In this document: in pieces, positions 1 to 8,778 of the stretch | Position numbering within the stretch: the stretch's first letter is position 1 | Layout of the letters: every line of letters starts with the position of its first letter | NCBI GenBank assembly: GCA_024641855.1 | Contig: JAHECG010000009.1 | Location: 1 to 62,225 of the forward strand | DNA from: Betaproteobacteria bacterium | Lineage (GTDB): Bacteria; Pseudomonadota; Gammaproteobacteria; Burkholderiales; Thiobacteraceae | DNA length: 62,225 nucleotides | Reading direction: 5' to 3' | Program-made: the position numbers and the translations under genes | The notes under the pieces: model-generated | What the model was told of the DNA's origin: nothing | Seen by the model: only the letters and a program-made list of their open reading frames with translations | The model's database searches: none

Positions 1-575
1 TAAAAGACGAGCGCAACACCGCGGTGGTGCTCAGCGGCAATGTCACCACCGGGGTCGGCACTTGGGGCAGTTACGCCGGACACGGCATCTCCTTTGCCGA
101 CACGGCTTTAGGCTACAGTGCCTTGCGCACCAGTAACTTAAGCTACGCCCAGTCAGTAAACGACATCGTGATTACCGTTTATTGCGTGCTGCTGCCGCAA
201 CAGAAAAGCGACGGTAGCTGGCCGCATACGATTTCCGCATCCAGCCAACCGACGCAGCAGACCACCGGCGCCTTGCTGCCGAGCGCGTTGCTGCTGGCCG
301 AACTCAACGCCAATATCAGCCGCGTGTCCGGGTTCACGGCATGCGGTTACGGCAGCGCGCAACTCAATACCGCCATCACCAATGGCCGGGTTTGGTTGCA
401 GGGTTTGCAAAATGCCGATGGCGGATTTGCCGAGCGCGATTTGAGCAGCGGCGTACTCGGCAGCTCCAATGTCTTGGCCACCGCCATTGCCTACAAAACC
501 CTCAAACTGAGCCGGTTCTTCTTTAACAATGGCGTACAGCCAGGAGACCCTTTTAACGTGAGGTTTGGACCGTAA
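1..575 (+). CDS. Alpha/alpha-toroid (prenyltransferase/squalene-oxidase repeat) protein, 3' end
   Basis: This is the C-terminal part of a longer protein; the reading frame is open to the first base of the window, so the start lies upstream. The visible part has repeats of the type seen in squalene/hopene cyclase-like toroids: an LLPQQKSDGSWPH segment near residue 60 and WLQGLQNADGGFAERD near residue 135, each a Q-x(2)-DG-[SG]-[WF] QW-like motif, followed by helices rich in Leu and Ala. No DXDD catalytic motif is seen, so an enzymatic role is not supported. Such repeats also occur in large RHS-type surface proteins, and an RHS remnant lies 2 kb downstream; that link is inference. Its stop codon overlaps the next start codon by one base (TAATG). 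Confidence 0.6.
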   Translation, partial: KDERNTAVVLSGNVTTGVGTWGSYAGHGISFADTALGYSALRTSNLSYAQSVNDIVITVYCVLLPQQKSDGSWPHTISASSQPTQQTTGALLPSALLLAELNANISRVSGFTACGYGSAQLNTAITNGRVWLQGLQNADGGFAERDLSSGVLGSSNVLATAIAYKTLKLSRFFFNNGVQPGDPFNVRFGP

Positions 576-1153
576 TGACAAAAGACCTCTCTGCGTCCCT
601 CGCCAGCATCGAGGCCGCTCTGCAACGCCTCGGCCGACATGCTCTCCTGCGGTCCTTGCAGGCAGGGCTCTCGGCCGAGTCCGTGCGGTCTTCTTTGAGT
701 GCCGTCGGCCTCGTTTCTGCGTCAGAGTTAGAGGCGCTCTATGTGTGGAGAAACGGGACGTCGACCGCAGTTGGTTTGACACTTGACGATATCCACTTCT
801 TCCCTGGCTTCTACCTGCTGTCGATCGAAGATGCGATCGCGAACTACAGGGCCTTCGTGACTGACTCACGGTGGGGGCCGGGGTGGCTGCCGATCTTCGC
901 CAATGGCGGCGGTGACTTCTACGTTCTCGATCTGGGTTCGATCTCAACGAGACCGGTGCGCCACTTTCGTATCGAGGAGTCCGAGCATCCGGTCGAGTTT
1001 ACCTCGCTTGGAGCAATGCTGGCGACACTCGCTGCTGCCTTTGAGCAAGGTATCTTCTTTGTTGACCCCAACGGGTGCCTGGAGATGGACGATCTCGTCT
1101 TCGGTGAGCTAGCTGCGGAGCTGAACCATGACGTCGACTGGTGGCGCCGCTGA
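575..1153 (+). CDS. SMI1/KNR4-family (immunity-type) protein
   Basis: A 192-residue cytoplasmic protein with no signal peptide. The order of elements fits the SMI1/KNR4 superfamily: an N-terminal helix, LVSASELEALYVWRNG around residue 50, a GFYLLSIEDAIANYRAF segment, WLPIFANGGGDFYVLDL near residue 108, and a C-terminal SLGAMLATLAAAFEQGIF helix. Family members often act as immunity proteins against polymorphic (for example RHS-borne) toxins. Its start codon overlaps the stop of the upstream gene, which suggests translational coupling. With a decayed RHS gene 1.3 kb downstream it is best read as an orphan immunity gene. The family call is fairly secure; the partner toxin is not known. Confidence 0.75.
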   Translation: MTKDLSASLASIEAALQRLGRHALLRSLQAGLSAESVRSSLSAVGLVSASELEALYVWRNGTSTAVGLTLDDIHFFPGFYLLSIEDAIANYRAFVTDSRWGPGWLPIFANGGGDFYVLDLGSISTRPVRHFRIEESEHPVEFTSLGAMLATLAAAFEQGIFFVDPNGCLEMDDLVFGELAAELNHDVDWWRR

Positions 1154-1265
1154 CTGTCCCGTCCGCCTGACCGCCAAACAATTCCAACCCCACACGAACC
1201 TTTTTTTCACTGTCCCGTCCACGTGTCCGCCAAACAATTCCGACCACGCGCGCCCCATCTTTTTT
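1154..1265. repeat. Imperfect tandem repeat, two 56-bp units
   Basis: Two units of 56 bp follow each other directly after the SMI1 gene. Both begin CTGTCCCGTCC, carry CCGCCAAACAATTCC in the middle (1171-1185 and 1227-1241) and end in a T-rich stretch followed by CA. They lie at the 3' side of the integrase-core transposase gene and may be duplicated or nested IS ends, or transposase binding sites. Confidence 0.6.
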
Positions 1266-1448
1266 CAAAACCGCCATCATCAAAGAGCCCGTTTCCTCTT
1301 GCCCGCATGAATTTTTCATTGCGTAGAGCTACATTTAACCCATTCGAGCACCGTTGCAAACGGCATTTTCTCGTGACGGGCGAGCCTGCTCTGGACAGCC
1401 TATTTCTCGTCCATTTTAAACATATTGTTCTGCGCGTTTCCGCCCGCC

Positions 1449-2420
1449 TCATCGCCGCAAATAAAACCCCTGCAACAATCCATCCCACGCCTCGAACCAA
1501 TATTCCTTTTTGATCCTTGCGGCGAAAGGATTCACACCCGCCCAAGCTTCGGCGGGTGTTGCGCCGTCGAGGTTTTGATGCGGCCTGACCTGGTTGTACC
1601 AGAACCCGAAATCACCCAGCGCCCCATTCAGCGCATCAAGCGACACCACCTCCAAACAATCGAGCTTATTTTTCAGCGTGCCGAAAAAGCGTTCGATGCG
1701 GCCATTCTGCCAAGGGGAACCCGGATCGCTGCGCTGATGGCAGATGCCGAGCAAGAACAGCACACCGCGAAACAAGCGGCTCGTGAAGATCGCTTCATTG
1801 TCCGTGCGCACTGCACGCGGCCTACCCCATTTCCCGATAGCCAGAAACAGATGTCCGAGCAAAGTCCAACTCGACTTGTTCGGCAAGGCTTGTAAACACA
1901 AGGCCGCCCGGCTGCCATGCTCGACAATGCCCAATACCATGTGCAGCATGCCTTGCGCATCCGTCCTACCTGTCAAATCCATGCCCCACACCCAATTGCG
2001 AGGAACCGGCCTAGGCTTGGCATGCTTGATCTTCTTGCGCAGCACCTGAATTTCGTATTGATATTTACGCACCGTTTCAGAGACAAAGGACTTGCCTACC
2101 GTCATCTTTCGGCTCAGCGCAAAACGCCGATTAAAGGTGTCCGCGATCAAGCGGCAACCAGCGTCCGGCATCAAGGCTTTCAGACGCATAACCTCGCGCA
2201 CCACCCAGACCGGTTTCGCACGGGCGCGCATCGCGGCAGGCGCATGCGGCTTTGCATAAAAACCCCGCCGATGTCTTTGCCGCAACAGCGAGCGGATCAA
2301 ATGCACGGCTTGTACAAGCCAGCGCCAACCCAAACAAAAGCAACGCCACATAACGCCCCTCAGACCAAACCGTGGAGCGGCAACACTACCTAGCGCTAAT
2401 GTCATCGCCATGACGCACAA
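1449..2420 (-). CDS. Integrase-core (rve, DDE) transposase
   Basis: A 323-residue transposase with a hydrophobic N-terminal segment (residues 1-50), a helical DNA-binding part (WVVREVMRLKALMPDAGCR, about residue 73) and a retroviral-integrase-like core. The catalytic triad is visible as D in VWGMDLTG, D in RTDNEAIF and E in NGRIERFFGTLKNKL; the C-terminal HQNLDGATPAEAWAG stretch is typical of IS3/IS481-type transposases. Reading frame and triad are complete, so it could be active. The start is uncertain because several methionines lie in the hydrophobic N-terminus. Confidence 0.8.
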   Translation of the reverse strand: MCVMAMTLALGSVAAPRFGLRGVMWRCFCLGWRWLVQAVHLIRSLLRQRHRRGFYAKPHAPAAMRARAKPVWVVREVMRLKALMPDAGCRLIADTFNRRFALSRKMTVGKSFVSETVRKYQYEIQVLRKKIKHAKPRPVPRNWVWGMDLTGRTDAQGMLHMVLGIVEHGSRAALCLQALPNKSSWTLLGHLFLAIGKWGRPRAVRTDNEAIFTSRLFRGVLFLLGICHQRSDPGSPWQNGRIERFFGTLKNKLDCLEVVSLDALNGALGDFGFWYNQVRPHQNLDGATPAEAWAGVNPFAARIKKEYWFEAWDGLLQGFYLRR

Positions 2421-2493
2421 GCCGGCTAAGCTCGTGGCAAGAGAGTAGGGTCACCATGTTCGCGCGTATCGCATTATTCGTACTGAGTTGACT

Positions 2494-2692
2494 TGTCATC
2501 ACTGAAATCGATTACCGACCGTAACGGCAACTCGCTGACGCTGAGCTATGCCGCCGATCGCCCGGACAAAGTCACCGACAGCCTCGGTCGCCAAGAAATC
2601 TCAACGAGGCAAAGGACAAATCAGAGCCAAAATTTGGCGAGGGTAATGTATTTGATCTGTACAACGAAGAGGATGCAAATTGGCCACGGTAG
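2494..2692 (+). pseudogene. RHS/YD-repeat protein remnant
   Basis: The first part reads ITDRNGNSLTLSYA...VTDSLGRQ, a recognisable RHS/YD repeat, in one frame. At about 2595 the sense changes to another frame that reads NLNEAKDKSEPKFGEGNV and ends EEDANWPR before a TAG at 2690-2692, which has the look of the end of a C-terminal toxin tip. The rest of the core and the toxin are missing. I read this as an internal deletion or frameshift joining two pieces of an RHS gene, cut off from its 5' part by the upstream IS. The identity of the tail is unknown. Confidence 0.55.
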
Positions 2693-2798
2693 GTCGCAAA
2701 GGACACCAAATTTCTTTTTATTTGAATTCATTTCGTTCGCCATTATAGGGCGCAGTGTGTTATTGGCAACGTTGTATTGGATCATAAACCTGAGCGAT

Positions 2799-3929
2799 TC
2801 ACATTTTTGGAATGCCAATGCGTTGTTCGGCGTGATTGTCGTGCAGCAGCGCCGTCGTTTTTTCCGACGATAAAGGTTTGGCGAACAAAAATCCCTGGTA
2901 TTCGTTGCAACCGATGTCGATCAGGGAGTCCAGTTGCGCCTGGGTCTCCACGCCCTCGATCACTATTCTGAGTTGGAGTCCTTGGGCCATGGCGACGATG
3001 GCGCTAACGATCGATAAATTTCCGCTATTGAGATGCATGTCGCGAATGAAAGATTGGTCGACTTTCAGCGTGTGAATCGGCAGCTGATTCAAATAGCTCA
3101 ATGAGGAGTAACCCGTGCCAAAATCGTCGAGTGCGATTTCCACGCCCTGATCGCGCAACTTGCTGAGTTTGGGGATGGTATTTTCGACATCCTTCATAAT
3201 CGTGCTTTCGGTGATTTCGATGCAGATCAGCACCGGATCGATTTGGTGTTCCGCGAGTAAATCGAGCAGTTTTTCCGCAAAATGCGTTTTTTGGATTTGA
3301 TGCGGCGATATATTCACGGCGATACGGAGTGGCGGCAGTCCGGCATCGCGCCAGCCGTTGGCATGGCCGCAGACGGTGCGCAGTACCCATTCGCCGATGG
3401 GGAAAATAATGCCGGTTTCCTCGGCTAAATGGATAAAGCTGGCGGGCGATAGCTGGCCGTGGATGGGGTGATTCCAGCGCAGCAAGGCTTCCAAGCCAAC
3501 GATATGGCCATGCTGGATATCCACTTGGGGATGGTAATGCACTTCGAACTCGTTGCGTTCGAGCGCATGGCGCAGGTCGCGCACCAGGGTGAGGTGGCCC
3601 GATGCCTTGGCATCCATGGTCGGATTGAAAAACTGGTAATTGTTCCGTCCTTGGTTTTTGGCGTGATACATCGCAACATCGGCGCTCTTGATCAGGTTTT
3701 CGCTGGTGTTCGCGTCATCGGGATACAGCGCGACGCCAAGACTCACCGAGGCGAATAATTCATGGTCGCCGATGACGAATTTTTGTTGCAGGGAAAGCAG
3801 GATTTTTTCGGCAATGAACGTGGCGTCGCTGGCTTCGTTGATGTGCGGTAGCAATAACACGAACTCGTCGCCGCCGATGCGCGCCAGGGTATCCACTTCA
3901 CGTAGACAGGATTTCAAACGGATGGATAG
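2799..3929 (-). pseudogene. Response regulator/diguanylate cyclase-phosphodiesterase, 3' half (interrupted by IS30)
   Basis: This half carries the rest of a GGDEF domain (motif ARIGGDEFVLLLP at its beginning) and a full EAL domain: EALLRWNHP, ITESTIMKD, DDFGTGYSSLSYL and VIEGVETQAQ, with the residues expected of an active c-di-GMP phosphodiesterase. It joins in frame to the half at 5160-6196 if the IS30 element and one AG copy of the 2-bp duplication are removed; the join reads KLLKALSIRLKSCLREVD. As it stands the gene is broken, although this half could still be made from an internal start near 3917. Confidence 0.85.
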
Positions 3930-3954
3930 GGTGAGTTCAATGGGTCATCGCAAC
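3930..3954 (+). repeat. IS30 left terminal inverted repeat
   Basis: Begins GGTGAGTTCAATGGGTC; matches the right end at 22 of 25 positions. Confidence 0.85.
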
Positions 3955-3982
3955 ATCTTCTGTTCTAATTTAGATTTGGAAG

Positions 3983-5152
3983 GTGGTGTGTATGGCACAA
4001 ATGGGTCGACCAGGGCTTTCTGCATCGCAGAAGGCAGAACTATGGCAAAGATGGAAATCTGGCCAATCTTTGAGCGATATTGGCCGGGCTCTCGGCAAAC
4101 ATGCAGGTTCGGTGCACGGTGTTGTTTCGTCGAATGGCGGGATCGTACCGCCAAATCGATGTCGATCGCGCCTAGCACTTACGCTCGCCGAGCGCGAAGA
4201 TATCTCCCGTGGAATTGCGAAGGGTTGCACTATCCGGCAAATAGCCGCCGAGATTTCTCGCGCACCGTCAACGGTTAGCCGCGAAATAGCCCGTCATGGG
4301 GGCAGTTCAAGATATCGTGCGTCTGAAGCGGACTCGGTAGCCTGGGAGCAGGCGCGCCGCCCCAAGCCGTGCAAGTTGGCCACTAACTATGGATTACAGA
4401 TAATCGTGGCGAGTAAACTAAGCTTGGACTGGTCACCAGCACAAATTGCGGGTTGGCTAAAGCAAGAATTTCTAGGCGACACAAGCATGCACGTATCCCA
4501 TGAAACCATCTACCGTAGCTTGTTCATCCAAGCCAAGGGCGTGCTCAAGAAGGAATTAATTGGGCATTTGAGATCTCGGCGCATGATGCGGCGTGCGAAG
4601 AGCGCCAGCACCGAAGGCCAGCCACGCGGACAGATTATTGACGCGGTCTCCATAAGGGAGCGCCCTGCTGACGCCGAAGACCGCGCGATACCTGGTCATT
4701 GGGAAGGCGACTTGATCAGCGGCTCAAAGAATACTCACATCGCCACGTTGGTGGAACGTCACTCGCGGTTCACGATGCTGGTGAAGGTTCGGGGCAAGGA
4801 TACCACCAGTGTCGTAACGGCGCTGACCAAACAGGTTCGCAAATTACCATCCGAGCTGCGCCGATCGCTAACGTAGGATCGTGGCATGGAGATGGCGCGC
4901 CACAAAGAGTTTACAGTTGCGACGGACGTGCGGGTTTATTTCTGTGATCCTCAAAGCCCATGGCAGCGTGGTACAAACGAGAACACAAATCGCTTGCTGC
5001 GACAGTACTTCCCGAAAGGTACGGATCTTTCCATTTACTCGCAGTCTGAACTAAACAAAGTCGCGTTACGTCTGAATCAGCGACCACGAAAGACTTTGGG
5101 ATTTTGTACGCCAGCGGATAAACTGGCGGCTAGCGTTGCGACGACCAGTTGA
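3983..5152 (+). pseudogene. IS30-family transposase with internal amber codon
   Basis: Read through, this is a 389-codon IS30-type transposase: an N-terminal HTH (QSLSDIGRALGKHAGSVHGV), a second HTH (CTIRQIAAEISRAPSTVSRE), then a DDE core with GHWEGDLISG, the strand TLVERHSRF, and NENTNRLLRQYFPKGTDLS carrying the Glu. The frame is interrupted by TAG at 4874-4876, between RRSLT and DRGMEMARHKEF; related transposases usually have Trp here (LTWDRGMEM), so a TGG-to-TAG change is the simplest explanation. The two pieces are in the same frame, so it is a nonsense mutation and not a frameshift. The second piece has the last catalytic residue, so the truncated product should be inactive. Confidence 0.85.
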
Positions 5153-5159
5153 ACTCACC
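5135..5159 (-). repeat. IS30 right terminal inverted repeat
   Basis: Read on the minus strand it begins GGTGAGTTCAACTGGTC, matching the left end with three mismatches. Confidence 0.85.
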
Positions 5160-6196
5160 AGGGCTTTCAGCAACTTGTCGCCGGCGACATGGCCCAGACT
5201 GTCGTTGACGAACTTGAATTTATCCAGATCGATAAACATGATGGCAAACTGGGCATGGTCGCGTTTTGCTTGATTGAGCGCTTGCGTCAGTCGGTCCTGA
5301 AATAGCGCGCGATTCGGCAATCCGGTCAGCAGGTCGTGGTAGGCCTGAAACGCCAAGGCTTTTTCCACGCGCTTACGATCGGCGATATCCCGCACCACGC
5401 CATACGTGCCAAGAAACCGGCGCTTGTCCTCTTCGCCATCGTACATACCCATGGAGTTCAATTCGACTGGGAGCGTGCGCTTGAGGCCGGGTAGCCGTTT
5501 GTCTTCGGCGCGCTTGAGGTGCAGTTCCACGCCGCGGATGGAGCGCTCGCCGGTACGGCGTTCGTTGAATTTATGATTTGCACCTTGAGCATCCGCATCG
5601 TTAACAATGCACGAATAGTGCTTGCCAAGAAGCTCTTTGCGGGTAAAACCCAGCATGCGTTTCATGGCGCTGTTGACGAAGGTAAAACGGCCTTCGGGGT
5701 CCAGGGTATAGATGATATCCAGCGAGTTGTTGACGAGATAGCGATACCACTGGCCTGATCGCCGCAGGCGTTCAGTGATGTCTCGGTTTTCCACTTCCAG
5801 CCGTCGGCTAGCGAGTGCATTTTGCACGCGCTTTAATATTTCATCGGCTTCGTAGGGTTTGCGCACGAAATCGTAGGCGCCACGACGTAGCCCGCTAATG
5901 GCGGATTCGATCGAAGTCTCGCCGCTGACGACAATGATGAGGGTGTCAATTTTTTTCTCTTGGATTAGATCCATGACCTCATGGCCGCTCAGACCGGGCA
6001 TCACGAGGTCTAGCAAGATCAGATCGTAGGCGCCGCTTTCTAGATGGCGAATCGCCTCGTTGCCGTTGCAGGCGGTTTGCACTTGATAGCCCATGGCGAT
6101 GAGCAACCGGGAAAGACTGGTGCGCATCAAGGGCTCGTCGTCGGCCACTAGAATTTTTATGTCTTGGGAATGTTGCTGCAATTGCTGGTCATTCAT
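5160..6196 (-). pseudogene. Response regulator/diguanylate cyclase-phosphodiesterase, 5' half (interrupted by IS30)
   Basis: From ATG at 6196 the order is: receiver domain (residues about 13-130; acidic pair DDE at 19-21, phospho-acceptor Asp63 in LILLDLVMPG, conserved Lys in VRKPYEADE), PAS domain (YLVNNSLDIIYTLDPEGRFTFVN, about 150-290, with a PAC-like end), and the first part of GGDEF (YHDLLTGLPNRALFQDRL to SLGHVAGDKLLKAL). There the IS30 element cuts it. It lies just downstream of the split HDOD/histidine kinase, and the two were probably a kinase/regulator pair controlling c-di-GMP. A longer form starting at 6268 is possible but lacks an advantage. Confidence 0.85.
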
Positions 6197-6264
6197 TGTT
6201 GCCCCAAAGCGATTAAAGTTTTTATTGTTTTGGCCGTACGCGGCCACCCCATATCCTGTAATTA

Positions 6265-8402
6265 TCAACCTGAAATTGTTCTGGGTATCAGCAACTGAAA
6301 TGCTAAACCATGACGCTCACTGATACAGGTAATGCTGGCATGAATTTCTTCCACTAATTTGTAAACGATCGCCAAGCCTAAACCGGCATGATCCTTACCC
6401 TTGGTGCTCATGACGGGCTCAAATAGATTTGCGACTACCTCGGCGGGCAATCCTGGTCCGGTATCTGAAATCACGATTTCAATGTATGAGCGACTATCTC
6501 GGTTCACGTTATCGCGCGTCGTGATGGTGATGCCCCCCCGTTCGGCATGGCTTCCACGGCATTTTTTAAGAGATTAAGTAAGATTTGTTTCAGTTTATCG
6601 CGTTGGGTTGAAATGAGCGTTAAGTTTTCAGTGAGATCCAGATTGACGGTAATTTTGGCAGGGGAGAAAAGGGTGTCGGATGAAAGCTCGATCAAATCCC
6701 GAATGATGCTGTTGATGTCGATATTGTGGTTGATTGACGCTGGCGAGGCCGCGGGGTTGGCCAGGCTGCGGATAATCGAAGCGATACGGTCGATTTCATC
6801 GTTGAAGATGCGCAGGTCGTTTCGTGCTTCTTCGTCATTCAGCTTTAGAGATAGCAGTTTGAGGTAATTTTTCATGATCGAGAGCGGATTGTTTACCTCA
6901 TGCGCCACCCGCTTGATTTGGAATTGCTGCGCCGATAATTGTTCACGCAAGTTTTCCGCGTTGCGTAATTTGCTGCTGTTCTCAGCCAGAAGCGCACGTG
7001 CACAGGTCAGTCCGAAACGACTCAGCAGTCGCCGTTGTTTTCCAAGGCGCGGCAGTTGATGCGGCTCAATGCCGAAGGCCGCAAGGGCGGCAAGGGAGCC
7101 ATTGGCCGCGAACGGCAAGTACAGCACGCCGCTGCTGGATAGCAGTTGACTCACCTGCTGATCCAAGATGCTTCCGGCGTGATCCGAAAGGCTGTTTAAC
7201 GGGAGGTTTTTGCTGAGGGACGCAGCGGCTAAGCTGGGACTGTCTTGCGCGGAGAACCTCAGCTCTGACGCGCGCTGATCTTGCCCGGGCCGTGGGTAGA
7301 CCTGCAAATGATGTGTTTTATCCGCGACAAAATACAGCGGCGGTGTTAAGCCAAACAGCAAATGCGCTCCATCGGCGCACTGGCTCAGGGTTGCATTGAA
7401 GCCATTGGCCTGGTTCAGCAGGTTGCGCAGGCTGTCGATCAGTGCAAGGTCGCGCACTTCGCGTGCCAAGTCGAGCTTGATTCGAGCATCGACCGGCGAT
7501 TCGGCGAGTTGTAATTGCTTCTCGGCGACAAAGTTCCGATGGATTCGACGCTCGCCTGGAGGCGGGGTGGGCACAGTATCGGCCTCTTCTTCAAATCCGA
7601 TGTTAAATAGTTGCGCGATTTCCTTCGTGTCTTGGCGCGCGGCATCGGCAAGGCGATTCAACGCTTGAGACTCAATACTAAAAAAGAGCATGCCGGCTGC
7701 CGCTGGCAAGGGTTCTGCGCCGGTCAGGTAATTGGCAAGCCTGCTCGCAAGATGAACGATCCGTACCAAAGGGTGCGCTTCCTGGAGTTGATCATAGGCT
7801 TCCTGATGGTAGCGAATAGCATCGGCCAGGAATGGGTGAAGCCGCCATTCCAAAACCAAGTTGGCGGCAATGGACAGTTTCAAATCGTTTTGTGTCAGCG
7901 TGCTTTCGTCTCGCCCTGTTCCGGATGCGCGCTTTTGTTTGAATGCCGATGCCCATTGGGCTAGAGGATCCAGCGCGCAGAGCATTGCGCCCAAGCGCGC
8001 TTCTTGGGGATAGGGGTAAGCGGTATGTTGCGCCAATTGCTCTGCAAGATTCGCGCACAGCGTCGTGCGCCACCAATACTTGTTAAGATCCCCGGTGGGA
8101 TGACTGTTGTAGGGGGAGAATGCTTGCTGGATTGCCGCATTGTGTACGATGGCTTGCACACTTTCGATGCCTAGAATGGTGATGGCGTGGCCAATGCTGG
8201 CGGGTGTGTCATTCGAGGAAATATTGTTCGTGCGCCAAGCTGAAAGAATTCGGGCGCTTAAAGCCGGGTCATGCTCGATTGCTTGAAGCCAATTTTGGCT
8301 ACGGCCGTCAATCTCCAGGGTTAGCAGCTTGAGCAGGATGTGCGGCATGCAGGGCAACAAGCCCGCGTCGATCCGTCCTAAAACTTTCGCTTCTTTTTTC
8401 AT
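6265..8402 (-). pseudogene. HDOD-domain sensor histidine kinase, split by a frameshift
   Basis: Frame one (6504-8402) holds an N-terminal HDOD domain (about residues 10-240, with IEHDPALSARILSAW), a linker, a GAF-like region, a HisKA segment (VAHEVNNPLSIMKNYLKLL, His in the H-box) and the N-box LNLLKNAVEAMPNGG. The rest of the ATPase domain, with ISDTGPGLP and HAGLGLAIVYKLVEE, is in another frame (6265-6507). The switch is at a run of seven G (minus strand); eight G would give one continuous protein of about 712 residues. It could be a true mutation, a phase-variable tract or a sequencing error. It precedes the REC-PAS-GGDEF-EAL gene and is the likely partner kinase. Confidence 0.8.
6533..6539. 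other. Homopolymer (C7/G7) at the kinase frameshift
   Basis: Seven C on the plus strand lie inside the ATPase domain coding sequence. One more base restores the kinase reading frame through NGGGITITTRD into NRDSRSYIEIVISDTGPG. Confidence 0.8.
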
Positions 8403-8778
8403 CTCTGCAAGCCGCTATTCTGTTCTTCTTATTATGTGAGGCTGCAATTTCGACCATGAAAATGGAGCGGTGCCCCATACGGGATGTTACTTAACAATTT
8501 TCAACTTGCACAACTAATATTACAAGTTCCAAGACAAATGGCGCTGCCTATTTTTGTTATGCCGTCAGGTAGGGCAGATTGTTGTGGAAACAGATTGCAA
8601 ATTCGTGAGCGTGATGAAGGCGAACAGTATTTAACTACGGGTTTTCCAATCAGAAACGAGCAATTCCAAAGTTGGATACTAATTAATGTGACAATCTCAA
8701 TACCCGGCTTATAGCTACAGTCATAAATCTAAAACATAGCAGCGTTACATTCCACGTTCTTATTTGGTGGATAGATTC
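8403..8778. other. Intergenic region between divergent kinase and polysaccharide operons
   Basis: About 375 bp, AT-richer than its flanks, with no convincing gene. It must hold the divergent promoters for the minus-strand kinase and the plus-strand algD-like operon. A weak match to the recurrent dyad (TGCCCC-ATAC-GGGATG, 8471-8486) is present but too degenerate to call. Confidence 0.4.

Larger units (their letters stand above)
1154..2490 (-). mobile_element. Insertion sequence with integrase-core transposase (approximate limits)
   Basis: The element separates the SMI1 gene from an RHS fragment. RHS-like coding sequence resumes near 2494, which bounds the right end; the left end must lie at or beyond 1154. 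I could not find a convincing pair of terminal inverted repeats or a target duplication, so both limits are estimates. Confidence 0.4.
3930..5159 (+). mobile_element. IS30-family insertion sequence, 1230 bp
   Basis: Both ends are visible. The left end starts GGTGAGTTCAA and the right end is its reverse complement; over 25 bp the ends agree at 22 positions. A 2-bp AG direct repeat (3928-3929 and 5160-5161) flanks it, as expected for IS30-type insertion. The insertion splits the GGDEF domain of the regulator gene; precise loss of the element and one AG restores that frame. The transposase within carries an in-frame stop, so the copy is probably not autonomous. Confidence 0.9.

Noticed and set aside
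8484-8714. 76-codon plus-strand frame in the kinase/algD spacer
   Set aside because: No ribosome site and no protein-like composition; it spans the expected divergent promoters.
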